Positions 27,402 to 41,300 of a stretch of DNA of 64,000 bases are shown here, piece after piece. The position numbers and the translations under genes are program-made. Source of the DNA: Nepenthes gracilis (lineage: Eukaryota > Streptophyta > Magnoliopsida > Caryophyllales > Nepenthaceae); assembly GCA_033239525.1 (NCBI GenBank), contig BSYO01000009.1, positions 19,365,299 through 19,429,298 of the forward strand. Reading direction: 5' to 3'. The notes under the pieces were generated by a model that worked only from the letters and a program-made list of their open reading frames with translations, did not search any database and had not been told where the DNA came from. Each line of letters starts with the position of its first letter. The first letter of the stretch is position 1.

Positions 27402-30400
27402 ATGGCCACCACCATCAGCTTGTCTCTCTCTCTCCTATTACCTCCGTTGATTCCCATCTTGATATTCATAATCATAAACAGAGCACGCAGTAGGAAGAAG
27501 AACGACAACAGCAATGCTAGCAATCACAAGAAACTCCCACCAGGAGAAATGGGGATTGTTTGGATAGGGGAAACGATGGAGTTCTTCAGGGCGCAGAAGA
27601 ATAACAGACTGTTCGAGGAATTCATCCAGCCTCGCATCCGGCGCTACGGATCAAATACGTTCAAGACCAGGCTTATGGGATCGCCGACGGTCATCATCAA
27701 CGGCGCCGACGCGAATCGATTCTTCCTTTCGAACGAGTTTAAACTGGTGGTGAGCGCATGGCCGTCCTCCTCGGTTCAGCTGATGGGAAGAAACTCAATC
27801 ATGGAAAAGCAAGGGGAGCAACACCGTCGTCTCCGTGGGATCTTATCTTCCTGCCTCGGAAACGCTGGCCTCGAGGCTCTGCTTCCTAAAATCTCCACAA
27901 CGGTATAATAATTTGTAGCCATATTTATAAATGAAGATTTTTTTTGATAGGTCAAATGAAGATTGATTTTCTTTTTCCTTTTTTTTTTTTGAGAACGTTA
28001 AGTATATGTATATTGATTTTATAAAAAAAAATAACACAAAAAAGTAATGCTTTTATGATTGAATTATTATTTATAGAGAAATTCAAATCAATTATGTTGT
28101 TATATTTATTAAAAATAGTAAAAAAATTAATTAATTTTATATAGATAATAACGTTATAGGAACCAATAAATACACCTATCAATTTTAATAAAATATCATA
28201 TTTAAATTTAATTTAATTTATACTTTTTTAATAAAACTAATTAACTTTGTTAAAATTTTTAATAAATCTGTTAATATTTTTTAAGATATTATTCATTTAG
28301 AGAATATAATGCCGTATTTGGAGATTATTTGGATGGATACATGGCTTTTAACTTTGAAAGGAATTTCTAATCATAAAAAGATATATTTTGTTCATGTTTA
28401 TAAACAATATGTCACTCTTTTACTAAGTTGCTATTTTTTTAATGAATAAGTAGTTATATTGTTGAAGGGTTATAGATATAAATTTTTATAGATATCATTG
28501 TTAAATTTTGAGGCATAGCATTGGTCTACATGATATATAACTATCTGTTCTAGGTGTATAATATCCTATCTAGGGAATGCATTGACACAATTTTTATTGT
28601 TAAAAACAATACTAATTGGGAAAAATAAGTATCCAATCTACTTATAACACATGAGATACTCGTCCTTAACAATACAAACACAAGATGTTCTATCATCTCC
28701 TAGCAGTTTTCAATACCAAATTAGTTCCTAAATCTAATGCCATGTTTGTTTACCAGAATATTAGCCAAAAAGAAAATATTGCCCACCCATTATGGAAAAC
28801 ATTTTTGTTTTCAAATTTTAAATTTTGATAGAAAACATTTAATAAAGAAAAATAGTTCCTCCATATAACATTTTTTGACATTTTACACGTATAAAAAATT
28901 TAATTTATCTTATTAAATTAGTAAATGATAAAGATAGCTGATACTTATATATGTTGATGTTGGTATGTAAAGTGATATTTTTGATAAGTGATAAAATTAT
29001 AATTTAAAAAATATTTTTAATTACCATTAATAGGTCAAAGTCAGGAATGCATTGATCCACAATGGTGGCTTGATGTGCCTTCACCAAGGGCTAATGGTAG
29101 GATCATGGGCATTGTGAACTATCTATAGCATTAGTTCTGGGTAAATTTTTTATATGGGGGTGCTAGAAATTAATGATGAATATTTGATAAGTTTAAGAAA
29201 TTAATTTCCTTTTTTTATATTATAAATTCATTCTTTAGAGTGAGTTTAAATTTTTCGTTAGACTTAACTTTTTTATGCGCCGGACATTAAAAATATAAAA
29301 TATGTTTTTAACAAATTATTATTATTATTATTGCTGCTGCTGGTGCTGCTCAAACCCAAAAATTGAACAGATACTGGGCCACCTGAGAAACAAATGGCAA
29401 GGGAAAGAGAGGATTAGCCTCTTCCGTTCAGCCAAGATCCTGACCTTCACAATCATCTGCGAGTGCTTGCTCGGAATCGAATCAAACGAGGAGAGCTTAG
29501 ACTGCTTTGAAAGAGTTCTGGAAGGAGTTTTCGCGCCGGCGGTCAATCTTCCCGGCACCCGATTTTGGAGGGCAAAGCGATGGAGGTCACAGGTGGGGAA
29601 AACACTGCTCCAAATAGTGAGGAAGAAGAGGAAGGAGATGGAAGCAAAAGAAGAAGAAGAAGACAAGGGCGTCATCCATGACAAGGAGCAAGATCAAGCG
29701 ATGTTACTGTCTAAACTGGTTGCTGCCTTGATTAATGGAGAAATAACCGAGGAAGAAGTCGTTGACAATATAGTCTTGCTTATATTTGCAGCTCATGATA
29801 CTACTTCTTTCGCCATTGCCATGACCTTCAAGATGCTTGCTCTCCACCCAGACTGCTATTCCCTCCTCCTTCAAGGTATATGTGTGGATAGATCTGAACA
29901 CCAATGAGATTCGAAGGATCTCAACGTTTTTTTTGACTATTTTTTCGATGTGCCTGCGAACAGAGCATATGGAGATCACGAGGAGCAGTGGAAGAGCGAG
30001 TGAGGATCTTACAATGGAGGACTTGAAGAAGATGAAGTACACGTGGCAGGTGGTCAGAGAGACGATGCGTCTTTTTCCTCCCATCTTCGGATCTTTCAGA
30101 AGAGCAATTGCAGACATCGAATTTGAAGGATTCACCATTCCCAAAGGATGGAAGGTTGCACTTTCTATGCCCTTCCATCAGCTCAGTTCTGGAATAATCA
30201 TAATATCTAATTTATAATTCATTTATAAATTTTAAAAATTTAACTTTTAATAATCTAATTCAAAATCTTTAAAATAATACTGTGGAAATAAATCCAAAAA
30301 ATATATATAAACGACCATTTTATTTTAAATTTTAATTTCTATTTTTTAAAAAAATTTATGTTTTTTTAACTTTTATAAATAATATTTTAAATTTGTTAAA

Positions 30401-31039
30401 TTAGATAATTGCAAGTTCAGTTTTAAAAAATTGAAAAAAAATATAGCAGTTGCAAATATAGAATTATTTTAGGTACAATATGTATCTTTTAATGTTTTGA
30501 CTTTTTTAAGTTGTATTTTTAAAAAATGTCTCAAAATCAATCAAAATTAATCTTAGAAAAGATCTGCTACAAAACAAGTTGATCTTAATTATTAACCCAA
30601 CTCAGCCCTAAATTGGACATGGATTTATCTAATGACATATATCATTATAAGTACATTAAGTTTAATTAATATTAAATAAATCTAACTTAAATATTGATAG
30701 GTTTATTTATGATAAAGTTTGAAACTTATTTTACAGGTATTATGGACAACCTATGGAACACACAATGATGAAAAGTATTTTCTAAATCCATATGGATTCA
30801 ATCCGAAAAGGTTTGAGAAAGATGCAACAATGCCTCCGTATGTGTTTGTTCCATTTGGGGGTGGGCCTAGAATGTGTGCCGGGTATCAGTTAGCAAAGTT
30901 AAACATCATTATTTTTGTACATTTTATTGTGACTCGATATGATTGGTCATTGGTATATCCGGATGAGCTTATCACCATGGATCCCCTTCCATTTCCTTCC
31001 AAAGGAATGCCCATCAAAATTTCTTCTATAACTACTTGA
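27402..31039 (+). CDS. CYP718: Cytochrome P450, CYP718-like (CYP85 clan), four exons
   Basis: Exons are 27402-27902, 29371-29875, 29964-30154 and 30737-31039, giving 499 residues with GT-AG introns and a continuous frame. Seen: N-terminal membrane anchor (about 1-25), basic stop-transfer and LPPG hinge, WIGET, the I-helix AAHDTTS oxygen-binding motif, ExxR (ETMR), NPKRF in the PERF region, and heme loop FVPFGGGPRMCAG with the ligand Cys. Long segments such as NRFFLSNEFKLVVS.WPSSSVQLMG and MDPLPFPSKGMPIKIS agree with my recollection of Arabidopsis CYP718. The protein should be ER-anchored and use cytochrome P450 reductase. Substrate is unknown; neighbouring CYP85-clan families act on triterpenoids, brassinosteroids and ABA. 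An in-frame ATG at 27339 would add 21 polar residues before the anchor and is less likely. Intron 1 (1.47 kb) holds AT-rich DNA only. Confidence 0.9.
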
Positions 31040-31252
31040 AGGTTGGAATTGCTTGTAAGATGAATTAGAACAATTTGAAATTGGTCAAATGCCCATGTAT
31101 GGCAATGAATATAGTAAAGCATCACTTTATTAAGTGATGACAAGAAATCACAATTTCATACTTATTATGATTTATTTATGAATAATATTAGGGGATAATT
31201 TAAATAATTTTTGATAATTTAATACAAAAAATACAATGATAAATGAGATATT

Positions 31253-31335
31253 ACATTATTTAAGATTATCACTAAAATATTTGTTTTTTTGGTAAGTAAT
31301 CTTCAAAATTTTTCACTTCATTACTTGATTGAGGA
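31253..31335 (+). repeat. Left copy of ~83-bp direct repeat
   Basis: Runs from ACATTATTTAAG to TTGAGGA and recurs at 32204-32289 with only a few substitutions and small poly(T) length changes. The two copies abut the LTR-like segment at 31336-32203. Confidence 0.9.
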
Positions 31336-32203
31336 TGGTCGGGAGTATTGGCTCGTTGAGAATGTGAGCTCTCGTTTCTTACTCACAGAGAGCGTAAGAA
31401 AGCAACATCCCAAAAGCATGGAAGCCTTTTGTGGGATTGGAGAACGAATGCTTGTGTAGAGAGAAAGAGAAGATGAGCCTCTATTTGAGCTCTGTAAGCG
31501 TTCGTGGGTGAGACTGTAGGAAGTCTTTCAGGAAGCTGGTTCTCAGTGTTATCAGGAAGATAAGTTAGAGAGTGAGCAAGAGAGCTTCTGTTTCTGAGTA
31601 AACTTTCGTGTTTGTTCGTGAGCTTGTGTGTCTGACGATGCATGTGCGTGCTTGCATGAGCATGCAAGAGCATGTATCTTTCAAAACAAAGACCTTAAGC
31701 TTTTATGGATAGCAGGAGAGCCACCTTCCCTGGGTAAGGTGGCGTGTTCTTCTTGGACTGGCAATGACGGCCTTCTTAGAATCAGGGTTTGATTTAATAG
31801 ATCCTTTTTATCTATTGTGCAACGGATCTTCAAATCGCCTCATATTTTTTTATTCTTGTTTTGTTAGAGTTCATTGCCCCCCTTTTGGAGAAGATCAAAT
31901 TTTGGAAAGGCATGTGATCGCGAAACGGATCGTTACTTTTTGTGCAAATGCCAATTTGGGCATCGAGGTTTGAAGCTTTTTTTGGCATAAAAGAGACACT
32001 CGGCCAACATTTGAGTGACCGTCCAGACACGAGCCTGATCTCCCTCTTTGAAATCTAGACAATCAACACTGGCATTGACCGTCCTGAGCCTTTCGAGATT
32101 TGGGCATTCGCCTCCTGTTGGGCCGTTATTTGAGTTGACCGTCTAACAGCCCATTTGTGCCCTCTTTGACTATGGGCCAACCCATATTACGGTATACCCA
32201 TCA
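31336..32203 (-). mobile_element. LTR-like insertion between direct repeats
   Basis: 868 bp, bounded by TG (31336) and CA (32203). On the minus strand it starts TGATGGGTATACCG, similar to the start of the gypsy LTR at 24048 (TGATGGGTACAG), so it is probably a solo gypsy LTR in minus orientation. The remainder differs from that LTR, so it is another family. It lies about 300 bp downstream of the CYP718 stop codon. Confidence 0.55.
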
Positions 32204-32289
32204 ACATTATTTAAGATTATCTCTAAAATATTTGTTTTTTTTTTGGCAAGTAATCTCCAAAATTTTTCACTTCATTACTTAATTGAGGA
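32204..32289 (+). repeat. Right copy of ~83-bp direct repeat
   Basis: 86-bp partner of 31253-31335; starts immediately after the CA end of the LTR-like segment. Confidence 0.9.
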
Positions 32290-34092
32290 GTTTTGAATTG
32301 AATTAAAAATATCTAAATATGATCTGATTTAATGAGTTAAAATATAATTTTAATACCATTTTGCTTCCAAAATAAAAGGGGTTTTTTTAAATGGTTAATT
32401 AAATGAGATTTTATTTTTTCATATTATAACCGATAAGTTTGAATACATAAATTGCAACATGAGATTTTTATATTTTTGATAAAGTAAGGTTCATCCTTTC
32501 TTTTTTTTTTTTTTTTTTTAAACTGTGGAGCAGTTGATTTTGCCTTAAGCTCTTAAACATGTAGTCCATCTCATGGTTACTTTAAAGAGAGAATGGCATG
32601 TTTACCAAATACTAGTATTTCTCGCAATCACATTCAAATAATTGAATATCCTCTCTTCAAAAGAAACCTTTTACCATTTTGATGAGTCCAATCATAAAAT
32701 AGTTAGATCCAAATTCAAATATTAAATTTAAACTATAATTTAGTTTAAATTCAGATATTAAAATTTAGACTATCAGAATATATAAATTTATCTAAAAAAT
32801 AAAATATCATAACAATTTCTTTTATTCAAAAATTGTCAGATTGTTAAAAATAATTAATCATAATATTAAATTGTTAGTTTGATAGTTTGACAGAGTAATA
32901 AAATACTTAAAAATAGATGATGCAAAAAGATCATTATATTAGAGAGTTGTGCTGTCGGTCCAAACAACTATGCCAATTGGCGTGCCATGTTGTAAAGACA
33001 AAAAATATATTACTTGAGGAGTTTAATATATGAAAAATTATTTAAGAAAGTTTATTAAATTCATATTCATAAGCAGTTATTTAAATCCCAAAATTAAAAA
33101 TAATGAGACACAATCTTAAGACATCTTTCAGCATAACTATTATCAACACTCCTAAAGAGTTAGAAGTCAATTATAAATATTTGTGTGTGTGTGTGTGTTA
33201 AGTAAAAAAATATGAAAAATGAACATTCAAAAATGAAAGTCAATTATAAATATCTATCTAATTATAATAAAATTTTAATAGAATAAAACAGTATGTAAAA
33301 TAATTTAAAAAAAAAATTTTAATATATTTTTCATATAAAATATAGAGCATAATAGACAATTAAACATAGTTACAGATAGAAAAATACTATTTATGCTACT
33401 CCTATAGCTCATATATTTTCCATATACACAAGACTCATTGGGATTTATAAAATAATAATTAAATAAAATTAGGGCAAAGGGAATTATGAATAAGTGATGT
33501 GTGCAATAATATTTTACCAGATGAAGACAATAGAGCAGTATTGTCAAATCTTTTACCCACCTATAATTAATTTATAACTCACCTTAAATATATAGTATTT
33601 TATTTTAATTTTTAATTTTTTTAAAAAAATTTTAATAATCCTATATATAAAAAGTAAAATTATAGATTAATTATAGTTAGACAAAACAAATAGCAATTTG
33701 TTTAATAATACAGAAAAATCAAGTGAAATTAAGAAAATGTTTAATAATAGTTAACAATCATGATATAGTAGCCGTACACCGAGATAGTAGCCTATAATAC
33801 ATGAGATAAGAGTCAAATTAGGTGATTAAAAAGCAATAATTAGTTATTAATATAATTGTATATTGTATTTATACTCTTAAAAATAATAAAATATTTATAT
33901 AAAGTGATGAAAATAAATTTATTTAGTTCTATAATTGGATGCAAGCAACCGTGTACGGATTTGCAATTTGACTTTCTCTCAGGCAGGGTTGACTGTTTCC
34001 ATGTAAAAACGGTGTCGTTCGTTAATTATCTTGTTGCGACGCTGCATTCACTTGCAGACGATTAAAGCCCCAGTGGGCGGCTCGCCAAAGCA
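32290..34092. other. AT-rich intergenic DNA before the saposin gene
   Basis: No gene was seen. A (TG)n tract lies at about 33183-33199. Base composition becomes more balanced from about 33940, consistent with promoter and 5'UTR of the downstream gene. Confidence 0.55.
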
Positions 34093-34206
34093 ATGGAGTT
34101 CCGTTTGAACCAACTACTTTTCTCTGCATCTTGCTTTCAATCTGTCGTCAGAAGCAAACTTAGTCCCTTTCCTTCTCCCTGCCCCCATCCCTCTCTCATC
34201 CTCTAA
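34093..34206 (+). other. Upstream ORF in the saposin-gene leader (37 codons)
   Basis: ATG at 34093 opens a 37-codon frame ending TAA at 34204-34206, just before a canonical donor (CAAAG|GTAATTG, 34243/34244). That donor pairs with the acceptor TTTAG at 35340, seven bases upstream of the main ATG. If transcription starts upstream of 34093, this uORF would be in the 5'UTR exon. The peptide has no recognised similarity. Confidence 0.4.
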
Positions 34207-35346
34207 ATCCAAGAGGCAATCGTGTTGTTGACTATTGACAAAGGTAATTGTTCAACCATTCAGCTCATAATTTGGCGATTGAATTAGGATTCTGTTTCAT
34301 ATGTCCACTTTTTTCGACCTATTGTTTGTTCTACTTTTTTGTGTTGTTGAATTCAAGTTTCTAACTGGATCTGCTGTGTCTTATAACGGAGAAATCTATT
34401 TGTTTTCTTTGGAAATAAGCTTCCATGATTCCTCTTCTTTTCTCTCTTTGTGTGTTGCTTTTCAGTTTGTGAAGTTGCATCTGTGTTGATACCATCGAGG
34501 AATCGGTTTTGTTCGTGGTCATGGCTCTGTACGGTCGTTTCTCGGATAGTGAATGATTAGAAAAATAAGTAATTTCAATTGTTCCATTTGTGATTTTTTG
34601 TTTGAAGTTTCCGGGTGGTCTTGTAAATCATTGACTTATTATCCATGTCGTCCCTCTATATACCATGGAAATTTATTCCATGCCATTTGATTTACTCTCT
34701 GAGGAGTGAATGGAATTCTTTCAGTATGAAAGGGGAAAAAAATCATTTGGTCATGGCCTAGAAAGCTTCGTAGGAGTTCAAATTATGAGAATAGCCATGT
34801 CACTTACTGTAGATGATACACATAATCGCTCATTCTGATCTTTTAATGCAATTAGCTAATTATATGCAATGGAGATAATTTAAACTTCGCTTGCTTTACC
34901 TGATTGGGATTGTTGTAATCTGCTGCTAATAGTCTAAAGATGTGAGATATTGTCTGATGATACACGTTGTTGAAGTTAATGAATTGTGAGATTGTCCATC
35001 CTATCCACTTACACTCACTTTGTTTTATTATATGATAATTTGTATTGTCTGTTACAAAACGAGATGCTGATACTTTCTAGTAAGAGTTGCATTGATTATT
35101 CTTTACTGTTCTCCTACCAAGTGTATTCTGTGTTTTATAGCATATCAATGCAGAAAGCTCAGATGATTTCTCTTTTCATATTTGTAGTTTCCTTCCATTA
35201 AATTCCAATTCATGCAGTTTTGATGTGCTGTTTTAGAAGAGAGGGGTTTTTTTTTTTTCATCTCATGGTTCATGGGAACTCAATTGAGCATTTGCTTATT
35301 GTGATCCAAGATTGATCAGTAATCTGTTACTTGGCCTTTAGGTATT

Positions 35347-38300
35347 ATGGATGCACGAGTTGGGCTCTTCTTTCTCTTGGTGTTGGGCTTTAATGGAGCA
35401 AGCAATGCTAGAAATTTCGCTTCATCGGATCATTCAAGTATTTCCATATGAACTTTCTAACTTTCAAATAATATAGATTGCAGTTATATCGAATTTAGTT
35501 CGTCCTTGTTTCTCTAAATTTAGGATCAGAGTAGTTTCTATTTCTAAGCCTACGGCCTAGTTTGTGCAGCAGACTAGCAGCATCTCTCCATTTGCAGGGT
35601 TTTGTATTACCTTAATTTGAAGTGAGTATCCTATAGTGATCACTCCTTCTGCTTGCTGTCCATCCCGGCTTCCAAGTGTATGTGAATTGTGTGTCTGTCG
35701 TCATATTCACTTGTGTATGACTGCTAGATCTTCTTCTTCTTCTTCTTCTTCTTTCTTATTTTTTTTGCTGAGCTGTTGGATCTCAATACGTTTTCTCATT
35801 AACAATGCCTTGAGTTTCTGGGCATTGTCATGAACATTTTATTAGCTTTGCTTTGGAGGAGTAATATACCTTGTGACATTTTGAATCTCTAATGGTGGGT
35901 ATAGTCAATTGACAACACAGTAATCACCTGTTTTCAGGTTTGGAGAAAGGTAGCAAAAAAGTAGATGTCTGCACCTTGTGTGAAAAATATGTCACTCTGG
36001 CTCTTGAGTACCTCAGTGAGAATAAGACACAGGCAGAAGTTATAGAATTGCTTCAGGTGGCGTGCTCTGAGACACACGCTTTTGAGAAGCAGGTATTATG
36101 CCTATTTTTATACATTTAATTTGGTGACCTCTATTACTAAAAAATCTTACTTCTTTTGGTGTTAGTAACAAAAGGTCTAATGTCTTCTGCATCTTTCTCT
36201 GTACAAACCTCCTAGCATACATGAAAGGTTTGAAAGGGGAAAAACAAAGAGGAAGTTGAATTTAATCCTCATCAGGATCACTGTGCTGCTTATTTCACAC
36301 TAATGTGACGAACTCGTTGAATGTTTGCATCGTAGTTACCAGATTTCACAAAACCGGGTGCTATGTGCTTATTTCCCTTTTTTTCTGAATGCTGCATATT
36401 GACCCACGGGGATACATATTATGAACCTGTAAATAAGGGAAGTATGATTAATCATACCTTGATAATTACCAAAAAACTGACCTTATTATAGGGTATTAAC
36501 AATTGCTGCCTCTTGCTCTCTAAGGGAAAAAAAAGGAGAAAGTAATCACTGCCCACTTTCTTCTGATTAAAGTTAAAGGTTGGTTGTTAATATCAAGTTG
36601 TATGTGATCTTTTAATTTGGATCAGTTTGTGACAATGAAATCAAACAATGTTAGCAGTTCTGAAACTTCTACCTGTCACTTATCACCACTGTACCCGTGT
36701 TGAGATGGGCACAGGATACAGCACAAAATCTGTGCTACACATAAAACATAGCAATCAGACACGGCACCTCCAACCCAACCTTGTCTGAAGCCATGTTATT
36801 ATATATCCAACCAAAAATTATGCAAAGTAGAAGAAGGTGAAAACCGAAGATGAGCTAAAAGGAAATCCACGAGAAATCAAGAGTGAGAGAATTTTTTTAC
36901 CACTTAACCTGGATATTTTATATGATTTCTTCTTTCAATCTAGTAGCTGCTGTTTCATATCTCAAAAGCTGCATACTTTTTGGATCTTGATATGAATGGC
37001 TATTAATTAGGACATTTGATTTGAGTTTTGGCAAATGAAATATCTCATCTAATGGATTGGAGTAGGGGAAGACAGAAGCTGACGATTGACCACTGAGAAA
37101 CACATGCACTCTCTTGAGGTTATGGTATTAGTGTCTGACATATATTGGACATTGACACTTGCCCGATATGTGTCCAAATTTTTAAAATTTTGACGCTCCG
37201 ATAGGTTTTGCATGCTCTTGGGGGCACTTTTTAGAGATGCTTGGGACATATTTTAAACACATTTGGGGCATGTTTTGGGCAAGTTTTCATTTGAAATTTT
37301 TGTTTATATTTATTATTTTTAGCAATTATGAAATTCAAAATAGTAAAGTTAAAATGTAATTGCTGATTGATATATAAAAAAATTGCTATATTAAGTTTTA
37401 TTTTTATTTGTTAAGTTATATCATTAATAAATTATTATTCTGTTATAAAGTTTGTTGAAAATATTATAGTATCACCCATTTATATTGGTTCAATTGTGTA
37501 TTTTTCTACGAATTTTTTGAGATGAAGAAACAAGAAATATGATATTTATTACTATTTTAATATAAAATATTGTTGTTCATCAATTAGAAAAATAATAAAC
37601 AATGATTTGTCCATGCCCCTCTTATTATATCAGCTGTTCCATGCTTTGGTTTATAACAATCCATCAGATCTCTTTCACATGGAACTTGCACCAATGAGCA
37701 TAAAACTATAGTAGTTTATGAGCCACTTCAATCTCCTCTCCCCCTCTCTTGATTATTACTCGTAGACTCAATAGTTTGTAAAAAATAGGATTATAGAAGT
37801 CGTCGTATCCAAATTTTGGTCTACATCTGTGCTTTCCTACTAAAAGTAAAATAAGATTTGGACATCTTGACACATTCTTGTACCCAGCACGCTTACCATA
37901 GTCCAGGCAACATAGGCTGGAAGGAGGTATTCTTATGCTTGGCATACACATATCAAAGGATACGTGTATCCGTAAAGACATCCCAGAAAACTTGTTGGCT
38001 AAGACATTTAGACGTTTATCTGTAACTTGTTTATGCTCCTTCAAAGATAAAGATGGAAAGATATGTATCATGGTTACTGTTCTACAGCCCTGTATATGAC
38101 AGACTGATTACCAGCTTCGCTGTCGATTGACAGTTATTACCCTGTATCGTTTATATGGCATCAACAAGAAGTAACTTAAGCAAGCTAGAAGACTGTATAA
38201 GAAAAAGTAATAACAAATAATTATCTTTGGTGCAACCATGCAGTCATAAACCCCACCCAACTCCCCACTCCCATCATATCATAGTTGAAGAAATAAACAT

Positions 38301-41300
38301 GCTTGGAATATGGTAATGCTAGGATGGTAACCTCTTTCTAAGAAACTCAGGCACTCTTCCTAGGCTAAAGTGTTGTCTCTCCATCACTCTCCAATATGTG
38401 TCTAAAATTTTTTCAAATTTTTTTTTTTTAAATTTTGACATGTTCTGATATATTCAGATATATTTTGGATAAGTTTAGGACACAGTTTCGTTTGGATTTT
38501 TGCTTATATTTTTGTATTTTTTGGTAGTTATAATGTATAAAGTGGTAAGATAAAAATGTAGATATTGATTAATATATAAAAAAATTATCATATTAAATTT
38601 TTCCTTAGTTTATTAAGTTATGATGATTATTATTATTTTAACACAATAACTTGTTGAAAATATTATAATATAACTCATTTATATTAGTTTAACTATGCAC
38701 TTTTTAATAATTTTTTTTGGCAAATAAACAAGAACTATTTATATTTATTGTTAATTTGGTATAAAATATTGTGGTTTATTAATTATAAAAAATAAAGAAA
38801 TAATGGTTTTAGTTAATGTATTCTCAACATATTATTTTCTCATTTCTAAATAAAAAAGCATATCGGCATGTCAGTGTCGTATTTATGTTTCATGCTGGTG
38901 TCCATTGCTTCTTAGACCTCTTTGTAGGTCCTTGTGTTCCACCAGTCCCCTTTCCTTTCTCGTGCTACTATGTTGAAACAGATGCTAAATTCAAGGTGCA
39001 GTTTGTGTTGCGGCCTGCTTTTATGATGCAGTTGAAATTGTAGCTTAAACAACATGTATAAAAAGGAGTGGCCGAGTCTGCTGTACCCAAGTTAAAGAGT
39101 GATTGTAGTGATGCTTAACAATGTTGATGTCTTTTTTTTTGTTGCACAAGCTCTGAATAACTTTTCCTTTTTTTTTTAATTTTTTTGCCAGTGCATCACA
39201 TTGGTGGATTACTATGCTACACTTTTCTTCTCAGAGCTTTCATCAATACAGGCTGATGAATTTTGCGAGAAGGCCAATTTGTGTCAAAGCACCAGAACTT
39301 CCTATCTGTTAGTCAACGATGACATTTGCGATGTTTGCCATCTTGCTGTTTCTGAAATTCTAATCAAGTTAAAGGATCCTGACTCAAAGGTCTGTACCTG
39401 GACTATCTTGCTTATAGTCCTAGTAAATTGCTGAGATTTTATTCATTAAACTTACAGCAGCTATCTTTATCCCTTTTGCATTTCTATTCAGAAGTAGAGA
39501 TGTCAATAGCTGAGGTAGACCACATGGGATGGGTTGCCTGTACCTATACGGCTATACTTTCTGAGATATGTTCAATTCCATACCCTAATGCTGCACATCT
39601 CAGGTTTAAAATTTATACCGATCATTGTATCCATGGCTTCATCTTCTCTCATCCATAGTAAACTCATACCCTTCTCCAGTAGCCATGTTCACACCCAAAA
39701 TCCTGTAACTCTAGAGCACTACATAGTCACAGAGGACGCCTTGTCCATGATGAGAAACACTTTTTTGAGAGCATTTTTGGTTACAAAAAAGAACTTTCCA
39801 TAGGGCAAAAAATCACTGACAGCGCCAAATACAAAATAAATAGGACCATTGTCAAATTTTCGTTACGAGCAGGTAATAATAATGTTGTTAATATAAAAAT
39901 TATCTTTAAATAATTATGATCCAATAACCCCAAACCGGGTCGGACAGTATATACGAAAATCATAAGCCACATAATTTAAACATAAATTGCAGTGGTCATA
40001 GGATTAGCCAAACTATCTCTGCTCGGCATCGAAATAATATTATACCTATTCAATCCATAAATTTCTGTAAGAAAAGGTATTTAATGAAAATACTAAATAT
40101 ACAATAATAACAAAACCGTATATAATTTCATTCTAGCTCACCAGCCCAAAATCCCAAACTACGAAATTCAAAAATATATAAATCCAGTATAGTACATAAA
40201 ACTAAATGATTCACAATGTTGCAAATATAACTAAGAAGAGTCTTCATCTATCTTCTGTCCATATTCTGTAAGAATCCATTGCTCGCTAAACTGGAAAGGC
40301 TTTCAAAAACAACTGTAAAATGTAAGCATAATGCTTAGCAAAGCATATATATACATATTATCACAAATATATGTTACTAAAACATATGAAAGAATCGAAA
40401 AAACATAGATTACATGTGAAAATCCAAGTTGCCATTAAATACTTTTCAAATCACGATTTCATATAAACAGTTCAAGATATGCAAATATTCAAAATATGTA
40501 AATCGTACAAAAACATCCAAATATCAAACATGTAATGTGTCCATAGCACATGAAGTCCTAAGAACTATCTCGAAAAGCTGCGAAAATTTCAGAAGGCCAA
40601 AACATCTTAAAACATAAAAATACGAAGTATGTTAAAACATAAAAATTAAGAATTGATGACTCGCATACTGATTAATCAAAAGACCAACTTTAGATAACAG
40701 ATTACTCGTATTCCTGATAACATTGGGGCAATGTACTACTATTCAAAACTTGTAGATGGGTTGTATACATTACTTTACAGATGGAGTCAAATGTTATTTT
40801 CTTTTTTTTTACCTATGGATGATTGGTGCATTTTTCAAATACATCTAATATATTAGGGCATGTTCAAATATAGGACGTTAATTCATTTACAATGGTTCTT
40901 ATTGTCAAACTGAAGATTCTATAACTAATATATAAAACCTTTCAACCATTTGAGAAAAGTACAAGCGCAGATTATGTTACAAAATATAATTCTCATCAAA
41001 GATTTGCATACAAATGAAATACAAGGTCAAATGCATCAATATTTTATGATTTTCCTTACGATATTTCAAGATAAGAATATAGTCCTTCAAATTATCCAAA
41101 TGTTTAGTAAATACTTTGAAATTTCAAATATTCTGTAAAGCCAAATAAAATCTTGAAATGTTTAATGAAATATATATGCATGCAATAATATTCAAAAAAT
41201 GGGTGTAAAGATTAACATGTATGTATATTCAAACAAATATTGAAATGAAAACCGAAAGATTTCAAAAATAGACCAAATAGTGGGCTTAAATATTTTTATC

